NCBI GenBank assembly: GCA_002316675.1
Contig: DCDZ01000010.1
Location: 7,950-25,877, forward strand
Direction: 5' to 3'
DNA from: Tyzzerella sp. UBA1042
GTDB lineage: Bacteria; Bacillota; Clostridia; Lachnospirales; Anaerotignaceae
Length of the DNA: 17,928 nucleotides
This document shows positions 1-6,663 of the stretch, in pieces. Below the pieces are notes generated by a model. That model was not told where the DNA came from. It was given only the letters and a program-made list of their open reading frames with translations, and did not search any database. The first letter of the stretch is position 1, and every line of letters starts with the position of its first letter. The position numbers were made by a program, and so were the translations under genes.

Positions 1-1128
1 TTTTCCGGAGCCGGACGGCCCCACAAGTGCCGTCATGCTACCCTCTTTCGCGATGAAGGACAGATTGTGGAGCACCTGTTGCTCTCCATATCCAAACCCT
101 ACATTCCGAAATTCAAAAGTATATCCGTCCGGGCGGCGGGGATGCTCTGGCTGCGGCAATTCCTCCGCCGTCAGAAGTCCATGCACCATCTCCTCTGTCT
201 GCTCCATAATAGCGAAATTGTCCAGAAACTCGACCACTTTAATCAGCGGCGGAACAAGCCCCAGAGAAAGAATCATGCAAAGGAGATAGACAGGCAATTC
301 CAAACTTCCCCCGGCATAAAGCGCCGCCCCCACAGGCAGCACTGTCAGCAGGACAGAAGGCATGATAGAGTAAGCGGCGGAACTGAACTTCCATGAGCGC
401 TTGTACCATTCCAAGGTGTAGTCCCGGTAGTTTTTCACTGCGTCGGCATATTTCTCATAGGAGGAAGTAGACTGGCCAAACGCCTTGATGACCTCAATGC
501 CGTTTACATATTCGATGACGGTGGAATTAAGCGTCTCACAAGCCTCGGTATATTTCGCAAAACGAACTTCGTAATTACTCATCATCAGCTTGAAGCACAG
601 CAGGCCCAGCACAACAGTAATCAGCGAGCAGAGGGCCAGCCGCCAATCCAGCGTCAGCATATAGGCAAAAACCGCCGCAGGAATCAGCAGATTCGAGGTG
701 AATTCCGGCAGCATATGGGCGATGGGAAATTCCACACGCTCCACTTCGTCCACCAGAATGTCTTTGTATTGACCAGAAGACTTGTCCATAATTGTTCCCA
801 TTGGCATACGAATCAGTTTTTCTGCAATCGCGCTGCGAATATTTTTCAAAACCGCAAAAGCGGTTTTATGAGACAACACCGTTGCCGTACTAAACAACAG
901 ACGGTGCAGGGCGTATCCCGCTAATGAAAGAGAGGCCAATACAATAACACGCCCCATGTCCGCCTCGTTTTGCAGAAAAAGAATGATGATCCGGGATACG
1001 GCGAAATAAGGAATCAAGCTGCAACCTACACTTAGAACGGCAAGGCTGACGGAGCCAATCATAGTGCCTTTATAATTTTCGATGAATTCAAAGATACCCG
1101 CCATCCAATTCCTTTTTTTCTTTTCCAA
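1..1128 (-). CDS. ABC exporter-type permease/ATPase fusion, C-terminus cut by window edge
   Basis: The 376 visible residues are a six-helix ABC transmembrane domain followed by the first part of a nucleotide-binding domain. Hydrophobic segments lie near residues 17-45, 55-72, 130-165 and 240-300. The reading frame is still open at base 1, exactly at the Walker A motif GPSGSGK, so signature, Walker B and H-loop are outside the window. I chose the TTG at 1128 because AGGAGG sits 7 bases upstream; an in-frame ATG at 1104 would lose eight residues (LEKKKRNW). Half-transporters like this usually work as pairs, and the partner would be downstream, off the window. It lies behind an AraC-type regulator with its own promoter. 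AraC/ABC pairs of this form recall YbtPQ/IrtAB-like siderophore transporters or multidrug exporters; the substrate cannot be told from the sequence. The family call is firm, the substrate is not. Confidence 0.9.
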   Translation of the reverse strand, partial: MEKKKRNWMAGIFEFIENYKGTMIGSVSLAVLSVGCSLIPYFAVSRIIILFLQNEADMGRVIVLASLSLAGYALHRLLFSTATVLSHKTAFAVLKNIRSAIAEKLIRMPMGTIMDKSSGQYKDILVDEVERVEFPIAHMLPEFTSNLLIPAAVFAYMLTLDWRLALCSLITVVLGLLCFKLMMSNYEVRFAKYTEACETLNSTVIEYVNGIEVIKAFGQSTSSYEKYADAVKNYRDYTLEWYKRSWKFSSAAYSIMPSVLLTVLPVGAALYAGGSLELPVYLLCMILSLGLVPPLIKVVEFLDNFAIMEQTEEMVHGLLTAEELPQPEHPRRPDGYTFEFRNVGFGYGEQQVLHNLSFIAKEGSMTALVGPSGSGK

Positions 1129-1174
1129 CTAAAAGCCTCCTTTCTCAATGAAAATCAGTTAGACCACGCTAACC

Positions 1175-1203
1175 ATTATAAGGAACTGCGCCGTTCACTT
1201 CGC
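1175..1203 (-). promoter_or_regulatory. Promoter of the ABC transporter gene (weak -35)
   Basis: On the minus strand a perfect TATAAT lies at 1180-1175. The hexamer 17 bp upstream (1203-1198) is GCGAAG, a very poor -35 box. A consensus -10 with no -35 is the usual form of an activator-dependent promoter, and the repeat pair at 1204-1235 sits directly upstream. Confidence 0.6.
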
Positions 1204-1235
1204 CCCCAAAACGCTGTTTTCATACCCCAAAACGC
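1204..1235 (-). promoter_or_regulatory. Candidate AraC operator: two 11-bp direct repeats, 21-bp period
   Basis: CCCCAAAACGC (plus-strand reading) occurs at 1204-1214 and again at 1225-1235. The copies are identical, and their 21-bp period is two helical turns. The proximal copy abuts the -35 position of the ABC promoter. Paired direct half-sites about 21 bp apart next to a poor -35 match how AraC-family activators bind. The adjacent araC-type gene (1303-2295) is the obvious candidate. The repeats are seen directly; the binding is inferred. Confidence 0.6.
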
Positions 1236-1250
1236 CAAATGTGCTTAGAG

Positions 1251-1285
1251 AAACAGAAAAAACAGCCAGCCCGAAGGCCGGCTGT
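1251..1285 (-). terminator. Intrinsic terminator after the AraC-type gene
   Basis: Read on the minus strand, a 10-bp stem with one G-T pair (ACAGCCGGCC / GGCTGGCTGT, 1285-1262) closes a TTCG loop and is followed at once by a T-run. It starts 17 bases after the regulator's stop codon. It therefore separates the regulator transcript from the ABC gene, which fits with the ABC gene having its own promoter. Confidence 0.9.
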
Positions 1286-1302
1286 TGATCATTTATGCAA
1301 AA

Positions 1303-2295
1303 TCAAATAGAGATTGATTTAATGTATTCACTGGGCGTACAACCAAACTTTTTTCGGAACGCCTCGCTGAAATGACTAATATTGCTGTACCCCACAAGTG
1401 ACGCCACATCTTTTACCCGGCAATTCTGTTCTGTGAGAAGCTCTCTCGCTTTTTCCATTCGCCGTTCAAGAACGTACTGATAAACCGTTACACCGTACTG
1501 TTGCCGAAACACTTCCCGCAGCTTGGATTCGCTCATGAAACTCTGTTTTGCAAGTCCGGCAATTGTCAGCGGTTCTGTAACGTTTTCATCAATGATTCTT
1601 CTGATCCGAGCCAAGGCTGCACTATCGGAAATGCTTGGCTCTCGCCGCACGGTCGCAAAGTCTTTTTCCAGAATGATCTCATTGGCAAAAGCAGCGGCAA
1701 GCTCCAGTATTTTGCCCTCAAGATAGAGAGATTTCAGATTATCCATATAGTTGCATCTAAGAATCTGATGCAAAACGGCTTCTACCGACTTTGTTACTCT
1801 GTATTTGTGGAATTGGGATATCGACTGTTCTGGAACAATCACTGCTCTCTTTTTCAGAAGACAATCCGTCACTGCGCCAAAACGGCAGGGGTGAAGGTTC
1901 AGGCCAATTCCAATATACCTCTGTCCTGCTTCATAGTAGTTTTCCATCTCGTAATGGCCATTTTTATAAATGCAGCAATCGCCCTTCTCCAAAAGAATGC
2001 GGGCTTTACCGCTGGGGGTTCCCCATTCGAGGGTATCCGAGAAGCAGAAAGAGATGGAAAAAGCATTCCGGTGAGTCTGCTCGCCCAATGTTGTATTTTT
2101 GTGAAAGGTCACATCACTGATATATAGCTCCATGTTCTTGCAAGGAGAGATATAGCGGTAATATCCGGTTCCTACATCTGGTGGCAGAGAAATGATTTTA
2201 TCTTTCATTGCGCCACAAAACTGTTGCGTCATAGGCGTGCAAATATCGTGGTAAATAGCCTGATCATGAAAAAGCTCATATTGTGTTTTTGGCAA
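1303..2295 (-). CDS. AraC-family transcriptional regulator
   Basis: This 330-residue protein has the two-part AraC/XylS layout. Residues 1 to about 215 are a variable ligand- or partner-sensing region with no motif I recognise. Residues about 228-328 hold two helix-turn-helix units; the second contains the family-typical run VKDVASLVGYSNISHFSEAF followed by KKFGCTPSEY. The start is TTG at 2295, with AGGAGG nine bases upstream; no in-frame ATG lies nearby. The N-terminal part resembles regulators that sit beside siderophore/ABC transporters (YbtA-like organisation), but that is context, not sequence proof. It is followed by a strong terminator and then by the ABC gene, whose promoter carries a repeat pair that this protein probably binds. 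Its own promoter has a near-consensus TTGAAT-17-TATAAT and a palindrome around the start of transcription, so it may be controlled by another repressor. Confidence 0.93.
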   Translation of the reverse strand: MPKTQYELFHDQAIYHDICTPMTQQFCGAMKDKIISLPPDVGTGYYRYISPCKNMELYISDVTFHKNTTLGEQTHRNAFSISFCFSDTLEWGTPSGKARILLEKGDCCIYKNGHYEMENYYEAGQRYIGIGLNLHPCRFGAVTDCLLKKRAVIVPEQSISQFHKYRVTKSVEAVLHQILRCNYMDNLKSLYLEGKILELAAAFANEIILEKDFATVRREPSISDSAALARIRRIIDENVTEPLTIAGLAKQSFMSESKLREVFRQQYGVTVYQYVLERRMEKARELLTEQNCRVKDVASLVGYSNISHFSEAFRKKFGCTPSEYIKSISI

Positions 2296-2312
2296 TGCAC
2301 GTCACCTCCTCA

Positions 2313-2330
2313 AGTTAGCTTTATCTAACT
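2313..2330. promoter_or_regulatory. Palindrome AGTTAG-N6-CTAACT at the AraC-gene transcription start
   Basis: Two perfect 6-base arms at 2313-2318 and 2325-2330 lie 5 to 22 bases downstream of the -10 box, covering the expected start of transcription. With flanking bases the arms extend imperfectly to 9 bases. This is a good place for a repressor. The TTAG/CTAA core is loosely like DtxR/IdeR-type metal boxes but the spacing differs, so the repressor remains unknown. Confidence 0.4.
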
Positions 2331-2334
2331 CAAA

Positions 2335-2363
2335 ATTATAGCATATCAGACGAATGAATTCAA
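2335..2363 (-). promoter_or_regulatory. Promoter of the AraC-type gene
   Basis: On the minus strand TTGAAT (2363-2358) and TATAAT (2340-2335) are 17 bp apart, with a TG one base upstream of the -10 (extended -10, TGCTATAAT). The -35 lies at the extreme 3' end of the decayed GHKL gene, next to its last stop codon. Confidence 0.75.
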
Positions 2364-3180
2364 GATTTTAGCAAGGGTAATTTGTTATCAGAGAAATCAT
2401 AAAAGTTGTAGTATCCATACCTTGACTGTCTCGTTGGCATCAAAATAATAACAACAAAATTTCTCTTTAATTCGCTGTTGCCATACCACTCTAAACTTAT
2501 AGAAAAACTTACATTATCTATCGTTTTCTTTATTTCTTCACTCAGTTCTAATAATGTACTTGCGATAATCCAATTCTTGATTGTTCAGTTTTAATTTTAC
2601 TTTTTTCCCTTTATTCAAATAGAGATACCACGCAAACTCTGTTAACAATACATCCTCTAGGTTTTCAATCGACAAGCTCTCTGGAAGCAGTCCATCAATA
2701 CCCCAAAAGTTACGCCAGTACCACTATGCTTAGCCTGCACAATTTGAGGTGCAGTGTAATCCAGAATCTCTTTATTTGCATTTGAAAGTGTAATATTATA
2801 TTGTTTTAGCGCTTTCTCCGCTTTGTAAATTGTATGCCATTGTGCATCGGATGCAAATGCTACAAAAGAGAACCGTCCTTTCCCTTTATTCGCTTTAGAT
2901 TTGACTTTAAGAGAGAGCGAATTCTTTTGTGATGCTAAAAAAGTTTCGAGCGTTTCCGCTAGATTTTCAAAAACAATACCACCGCCATTATCACTGATGG
3001 TAATGGTATCGATGCCACCAACTGAACTCACGGTGTAGGACGCAACTACTTCCGTTGCACTTGCCTCAAAACTATTCCAAATATATTCACATAATGCTTC
3101 TTTGTAGTCCTTGGTAATTCCAGAAGCTTTATTTGATTTTTAACGCTTAAGGGCACATAATCATGAATATATCCTCCCAA
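2360..3180 (-). pseudogene. Decayed GHKL-type (HSP90/MutL/histidine-kinase-like) ATPase gene
   Basis: Joining minus-strand frames gives one protein-like text. A ribosome site GGGAGG near 3177 leads into HDYVPLSVKN. A frameshift near 3140 is followed by KASGITKDYKEALCEYIWNSFEA, an N-box of the GHKL fold, then by the nucleotide-binding DNGGGI and a KGKGRFSF lid-type segment. The longest uninterrupted piece is 2657-3031. A second frameshift near 2700 leads to DGLLPESLSIENLEDVLLTE and further, and a third near 2550 to LSEEIKKTIDNVSFSISLEW, with a final stop at 2360. I could not find a standard start codon in the first frame. Intact relatives are stand-alone GHKL ATPases; some, such as paraMORC, belong to defence systems, but which kind this was is not decidable here. 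The domain is fairly certain and the broken state is certain. Confidence 0.75.
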
Positions 3181-3260
3181 ACAGTTTATTTATTTTAAAA
3201 ATACAGCCATTACGCTTTGTAAACAAGGAATATTTATCAGAATAAAACATTGATGATGCG

Positions 3261-3289
3261 TTTAAAGTGGAGTCATTTCCCACTTTAAC
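3261..3289. repeat. Inverted repeat TTAAAGTGG...CCACTTTAA
   Basis: Two 9-base arms are separated by about ten bases in the gene-poor stretch 3181-3309. It could be an operator or a remnant of an element end. I see no further gene-like content in this stretch. Confidence 0.3.
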
Positions 3290-3309
3290 TCCATTGCATG
3301 ATAAAACAT

Positions 3310-3699
3310 CTCAACATACCATGCTAAAATATATGTAAAGCCGAGCCTTTTTGTAAAGGTTCGGCTTTTTGCATCTGTAGCTTTGTTCGGGATTTACCTG
3401 CAAAGCAAATTTGCGAGTGTCCATATCAGACTGTTGGAAAGGGGGGGTTATATGAGAAAAAAATTAGAGGCAGGCGAAATAACTTACTGGAAGAAGTCTG
3501 CGCAAACCGAGAGTAAGAGGCAAAAAAAGAAAGAGCGCATCCAACAGGCTTTTTCCAATGCAGTAAGTGTGGAGGTTATCCCCGCTACGGAATCGAACTT
3601 GACAGATGATAAGCCATATTGCGCGTTGCCGCCTACTGCCATGTCAGCACCTATGAAGAGGCTCAAGCCAGGAGCTTTGAACTACAGGTGCAGCATTAT
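3310..3699 (+). repeat. Direct repeat copy 1 (recombinase 5' region)
   Basis: This ~390-bp stretch is nearly identical to 7146-7537, in the same orientation. It includes the terminator hairpin, leader, ribosome site and the first ~80 codons of a serine recombinase gene. Similarity begins a few bases before the shared ATGCTAAAATATATG and stops abruptly after CAGCATTAT. The copies differ by scattered substitutions and a single-base deletion in copy 1, so the duplication is not recent. Confidence 0.9.
3337..3372. terminator. Hairpin terminator in repeat copy 1
   Basis: AAAGCCGAGCCTTT pairs with AAAGGTTCGGCTTT (one G-T pair) and is followed by TTT. It can act in both directions because an A-run precedes it. 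It lies upstream of the recombinase start, where it would shield the gene from upstream transcription. Confidence 0.7.
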
Positions 3700-3709
3700 T
3701 AGGTTGTGA
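3452..3709 (+). pseudogene. Serine recombinase gene, truncated 5' copy
   Basis: The ATG at 3452 has a G-rich ribosome site (GGAAAGGGGGGG) and starts MRKKLEAGEITYWKK, the N-terminal extension of the recombinase whose body is intact in the second copy. Compared with that copy, one base is missing near 3612. The frame therefore changes just before the catalytic YCRVS motif, and the remaining text (to residue 85) is out of frame. Homology stops at 3699, inside the catalytic domain, where the next (minus-strand, SIR2/AbiH-like) debris begins. The fragment has a good start and no function. It is the mirror image of the second copy, which has a good body and no ATG. Confidence 0.88.
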
Positions 3710-4017
3710 ATCCTCCATAAGCTTCTATGTAGAGAGTATCTTTTATATCCCCTTGCTCTTTTATATCTAAATTATTCTGCCTCGGATAATTGTATACGTT
3801 TGCACAGGTTATACTATCTTCTATTCGCTTATTTGACTGTTCCATACTCATAGTTGTGCGGGCTTCCAATGTCCAGAGAGCTCAATGCTTATAGGAAAGA
3901 AGCCCATTACTACCCGAGCCGGGTCAAGGAACTTGAGCTCTTTTGAAAAAAGATTTCTAGCCTATTCATCGCATCTATGGAAAATCCATTACCCAAAACG
4001 ATATATAACGTGCTAAT
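3705..4017 (-). pseudogene. Possible SIR2/AbiH-like gene remnant (N-terminal part)
   Basis: A minus-strand ribosome site GAGGTGG at about 4028-4022 is followed by ATT where ATG is expected (4017-4015). The text then reads STLYIVLGNGFSID, a short nucleotide-binding-type motif (LGNGFSID) as seen at the start of SIR2-like and AbiH-like defence proteins. A frameshift and two in-frame stops follow. A second frame carries AQVP...GLLSYKH and then, stop-free, ALWTLEARTTMSMEQSNK, RIEDSITCANVYNYP, and on to YIEAYGGFTT at 3705. The text ends exactly where the recombinase repeat ends. It reads like the first ~120 residues of one protein. That it is a gene remnant is likely; the family is my best guess from one motif. 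Confidence 0.4.
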
Positions 4018-4098
4018 AAGTACCACCTCACTATGATTTGATTATGGCATACATAAATCAATAAATCGACAAATACCGTCACACCTCTGTATTATAAA

Positions 4099-4135
4099 AA
4101 CCTGTTGCCCACGTTGCCCAAATGGTCAACAGGTT
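4099..4135 (-). terminator. Second hairpin downstream of the tRNA fragment
   Basis: Arms AACCTGTTG and CAACAGGTT close a 19-base loop. On the minus strand the stem is followed by TTTATAA. GTTGCCCA occurs twice inside (4104-4122) and its reverse complement just outside, so other foldings are possible. It lies beyond the first tRNA terminator, like a second terminator or a preserved flank of the old tRNA locus. Confidence 0.5.
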
Positions 4136-4146
4136 TTGGGCAACAG

Positions 4147-4177
4147 AAAACCCCTCTAAACTAAAATCAGAGGGGGC
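4147..4177 (-). terminator. Terminator of the former tRNA locus
   Basis: On the minus strand CCCCTCT and AGAGGGG form a 7-bp stem with an 11-base loop, followed by TTTTC. It begins about a dozen bases after the CCA end of the tRNA fragment, the normal position for a tRNA terminator. It now also lies downstream of the methyltransferase operon. Confidence 0.7.
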
Positions 4178-4187
4178 TAAAAATCGT

Positions 4188-4229
4188 TGGAGCTGGCGGT
4201 GGGAATCGAACCCACAACCGCTTGTTGTT
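4188..4229 (-). other. tRNA 3'-half remnant, likely attachment-site scar
   Basis: Read on the minus strand, this has a variable-loop-like CGGTT, a T-arm (GTGGG-TTCGATT-CCCAC), the acceptor 3' strand CGCCAGC, discriminator T and CCA. The anticodon 3' arm (ACAAG) is present. The bases beyond it do not form a proper anticodon loop (no T at position 33), and no D-arm or 5' acceptor strand exists. Tyrosine-integrase elements that enter tRNA genes often cross over in the anticodon loop or T-arm and leave such 3' halves. By that logic the element lies at higher coordinates (methyltransferase side) and old chromosome at lower ones. The truncated tRNA-Thr at the window end has a similar but not identical 3' half. 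Confidence 0.7.
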
Positions 4230-4239
4230 GGTAAGGAAC

Positions 4240-5094
4240 TCAATTAACGTCATCTTGTATCGGCATTTCAATCAAGTCGCTCCAAATTAATAGTTCCTTA
4301 CCTTTTCGAGTGCTACCCGCACTGTAATTTAATGTAATTACTTGTTGCGGGCAGGTGTCATACAAATCTCGTATCAATTGGCATTCATCATATGTTACAA
4401 TCCACTTGTATGGTAATCCCTTAACAATTTGACTCAATTCTGTATGGTCATTTTCATCGAAGGAATTTTCATAGAGTAACTTTCCTTTTTTTACATAAGG
4501 GGGATCAATGTTTAATAGTACGTTATTAATCTGAGCCCTTGGTAGCTCGTTTTGTAAAAACACTGTGGCATCTAAATTGTAAAAGGTAATTCTATCTGCT
4601 AGCATGCCTATTTGTTGTATCCTACTTACTAGATCCTTTTTATTAAAGCGAGCATCAATTAGATATGTCCCCAACTGCTCAAATCCACCTATTGGCCCCC
4701 CCAGAATAACACCTGAAACATTACATCTATTTAAAAAAAAGGTTGCAAAGCCTACCTCTGTTTGCGTATAGGATTCTGGAGATAAATAAATGCTTTTTTG
4801 TATCTTCCATGTATCTACAGTTACGTCACAATCTGATACTAACGAACAAAATCTCTCTGTATCGTGTAAACATGCCTGCCAAAAACAATAGATGCGGTAA
4901 TCAATATCGTTAAGTAGCAATTGGTCAACATCATTATTAAACAGTAATTTCAGAGCTAAGCCACAACCACCTGCAAACGGTTCTACATAAACACGATTTG
5001 CACCGTTAATATTTCTATCTACAATTGGCTGAATTAGCTTATATAATTTGGCTTTTCCTCCGGGATATCTTAGAGGAGATGGGGTTGATGCCAT
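4240..5094 (-). CDS. D12-class (Dam-type) adenine-N6 DNA methyltransferase
   Basis: The 284-residue protein transfers a methyl group from S-adenosylmethionine to adenine in DNA. The D12/Dam order is clear: LRYPGGK at 8-14, motif I VEPFAGGCG at 37-45 for SAM binding, FFLNRCNVSGVILGGP at 119-134, and the catalytic DPPY at 197-200 with VKKGKLLY after it. Length is normal for stand-alone Dam-like enzymes. The ATG has GAGGTG upstream. It is the last gene of the operon, 21 bases after the ParB-like gene. Its stop is about ten bases from the tRNA fragment. The recognition site cannot be read from the sequence; GATC is only the commonest for the family. No restriction endonuclease is recognisable next to it, so it is an orphan methylase or serves the ParB-like partner. 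All key residues are present. Confidence 0.93.
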   Translation of the reverse strand: MASTPSPLRYPGGKAKLYKLIQPIVDRNINGANRVYVEPFAGGCGLALKLLFNNDVDQLLLNDIDYRIYCFWQACLHDTERFCSLVSDCDVTVDTWKIQKSIYLSPESYTQTEVGFATFFLNRCNVSGVILGGPIGGFEQLGTYLIDARFNKKDLVSRIQQIGMLADRITFYNLDATVFLQNELPRAQINNVLLNIDPPYVKKGKLLYENSFDENDHTELSQIVKGLPYKWIVTYDECQLIRDLYDTCPQQVITLNYSAGSTRKGKELLIWSDLIEMPIQDDVN

Positions 5095-5115
5095 AAACTC
5101 ACCTCACTTTAACTG

Positions 5116-6639
5116 TTATGCTAACAGATAATTTATTACACTCAACAGCCCATTCCCCGGCAATTCAATCAGCGTTGTGGAATGCAACACAAACTCATCC
5201 GGCCTATGTACTACCCAATTTAATGGATTAGCTGTCGTATTATAGTCTTTAAATAATGCTGTAAAATAATCCCTAATTTTTTGATCCATTATGTAGTTAG
5301 GTAAGTTCTTGTTGAAAGATTTAATTATGTCGCTTAATTGTGGATCACGTTTCCCATCACAAACCTGATCCCATATAAGTTTACTTTGAGCCTGAATATT
5401 ATGTGTTTTTGCATAATAGATAATGGACTGCTCAATCAATGATCGTGTTAAAAATGCTGCCGCAATTGGAAAATCATTAACTAGCTTTTTGCTAGAGAAC
5501 TTTCTGATTTCTTCACAGACTCGTGCAATACCATGTGTAATAGCCTCATTGCAATCTAGATGTCCATATTGCAAACCATCAAAAAAGTAGGGAACATTCT
5601 TTTTTCCGCCAGTTCCAGAAGTACCTGTTCCACCTGCTGATCCTCCTCCAGTTGAAGGAGGCGTTGCAGTTCCCTTGCCGTTATTCCCGTTAGACGGTGG
5701 AGGCGTACTGCCACTAGACCCACCTGCATTGGTAGCAGCACCATTACCGTTGGTACCACTAGTATTTTCCGATGGATCATCTTCATGGTGAGGCAATACA
5801 TCAAGTTCTGGAATAGCAGATATAATCTTACTCCAAACATCATCAATTGATGTTCGTGTATCCACTTCTCCGGTAATAAAAGCCATCTTGGTTAGCAGAA
5901 TGATAAGTTTTGTTATGGTTGCTTCATCAAACTTATTTGATAATAAATCATAGTTGTCAGAGTAAAACAACCCCAACCGTTCATTCGTATCTTTTAATCC
6001 TAAAATCCGAATTAATTTATCTGGCTTAATATCTAGTGGGCTTAAACGCGCTCTTTCCTCTACTGTCCAATTAGGCGAATTAATGCCACGCAATAAGACT
6101 TTATAATTGCGAATACTAGTACGCACTGTGTTAGCCGACATAACAAGCCGGGTAGCGATTTCATTAATTGCATTCCCATCTTTGTAGTATTCATAAGAAA
6201 TCTTCCATTTTGAAACAGACGACCATTTTGCAACACCAACAATATGGCGTGCTGCAAGAAACGCCATGGCTTCTTGGCGATTATTAACCACATCAACAGG
6301 TATGGTGGATATTTCAGATAGAAAGTCCTCTGTTGCTACCGGAAACGAAGATAAGATTTCGGAAGGAACTAGACTTCTGTCCAATAACATTTGATAAACA
6401 CTGGTTCTTCGGTTTCCCTCTAAAACAACGTTTTTCTCTCCATCATTAAAAATAATAACACGTTCGCCCGGCAGTAATGTGTTCATATTTGTCATAGAAT
6501 TTGCTAAAACAAGCAATTTCTCATGCTTAATCATGTATTTTCTGATATCTTCTTGAGATGGGTTAATGTTGACCCGAAATCTTGGATTGTTCTCATCTAA
6601 ATGCAAATCCAGTGGAGATACATTTGTAGTCATAAACAT
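5116..6639 (-). CDS. ParB/Srx-like N-terminal domain protein with low-complexity linker and uncharacterised C-terminal domain
   Basis: This 507-residue protein has three parts. Residues 1 to about 140 look like a ParB/sulfiredoxin fold, with LDENNPRF at 14-21 and the signature EGNRRTSVYQML at 74-85. A helix-turn-helix follows at about 157-180 (AINEIATRLVMSANTVRTSI). Residues about 288-346 are almost only Gly, Ser, Thr, Asn, Pro and Ala, a flexible linker. Residues 350-507 form a mainly helical domain ending LNWVVHRPDEFVLH; R479 and H486 have the R-x6-H spacing seen in HEPN RNases, but one motif is weak evidence. ParB-type domains can bind or cut DNA and bind CTP; none of this is shown here. 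The ATG at 6639 follows GGGGG by 8 bases. No ParA partner is present, which argues against plasmid partition. Operon-linked to a DNA methylase, it may be the effector of a modification-linked system. Confidence 0.7.
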   Translation of the reverse strand: MFMTTNVSPLDLHLDENNPRFRVNINPSQEDIRKYMIKHEKLLVLANSMTNMNTLLPGERVIIFNDGEKNVVLEGNRRTSVYQMLLDRSLVPSEILSSFPVATEDFLSEISTIPVDVVNNRQEAMAFLAARHIVGVAKWSSVSKWKISYEYYKDGNAINEIATRLVMSANTVRTSIRNYKVLLRGINSPNWTVEERARLSPLDIKPDKLIRILGLKDTNERLGLFYSDNYDLLSNKFDEATITKLIILLTKMAFITGEVDTRTSIDDVWSKIISAIPELDVLPHHEDDPSENTSGTNGNGAATNAGGSSGSTPPPSNGNNGKGTATPPSTGGGSAGGTGTSGTGGKKNVPYFFDGLQYGHLDCNEAITHGIARVCEEIRKFSSKKLVNDFPIAAAFLTRSLIEQSIIYYAKTHNIQAQSKLIWDQVCDGKRDPQLSDIIKSFNKNLPNYIMDQKIRDYFTALFKDYNTTANPLNWVVHRPDEFVLHSTTLIELPGNGLLSVINYLLA

Positions 6640-6663
6640 TGTTCACACCCCCATAACTCAATT

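Noticed and set aside
1501..2127. 208-codon plus-strand ORF
   Set aside because: It lies antisense to the clear AraC-type gene and has no ribosome site or protein-like composition.
3383..3451. N-terminal extension of the truncated recombinase (MFGIYLQSK...)
   Set aside because: The ribosome site GGAAAGGGGGGG lies inside it, just before ATG 3452, so translation starts there.
4188..4229. Functional tRNA gene
   Set aside because: There is no D-arm, no 5' acceptor strand and no valid anticodon loop; it is a 3' half only.
5556..5846. 96-codon minus-strand frame inside the ParB-like gene
   Set aside because: It is a shifted frame of the low-complexity linker; the repetitive codons open extra frames.
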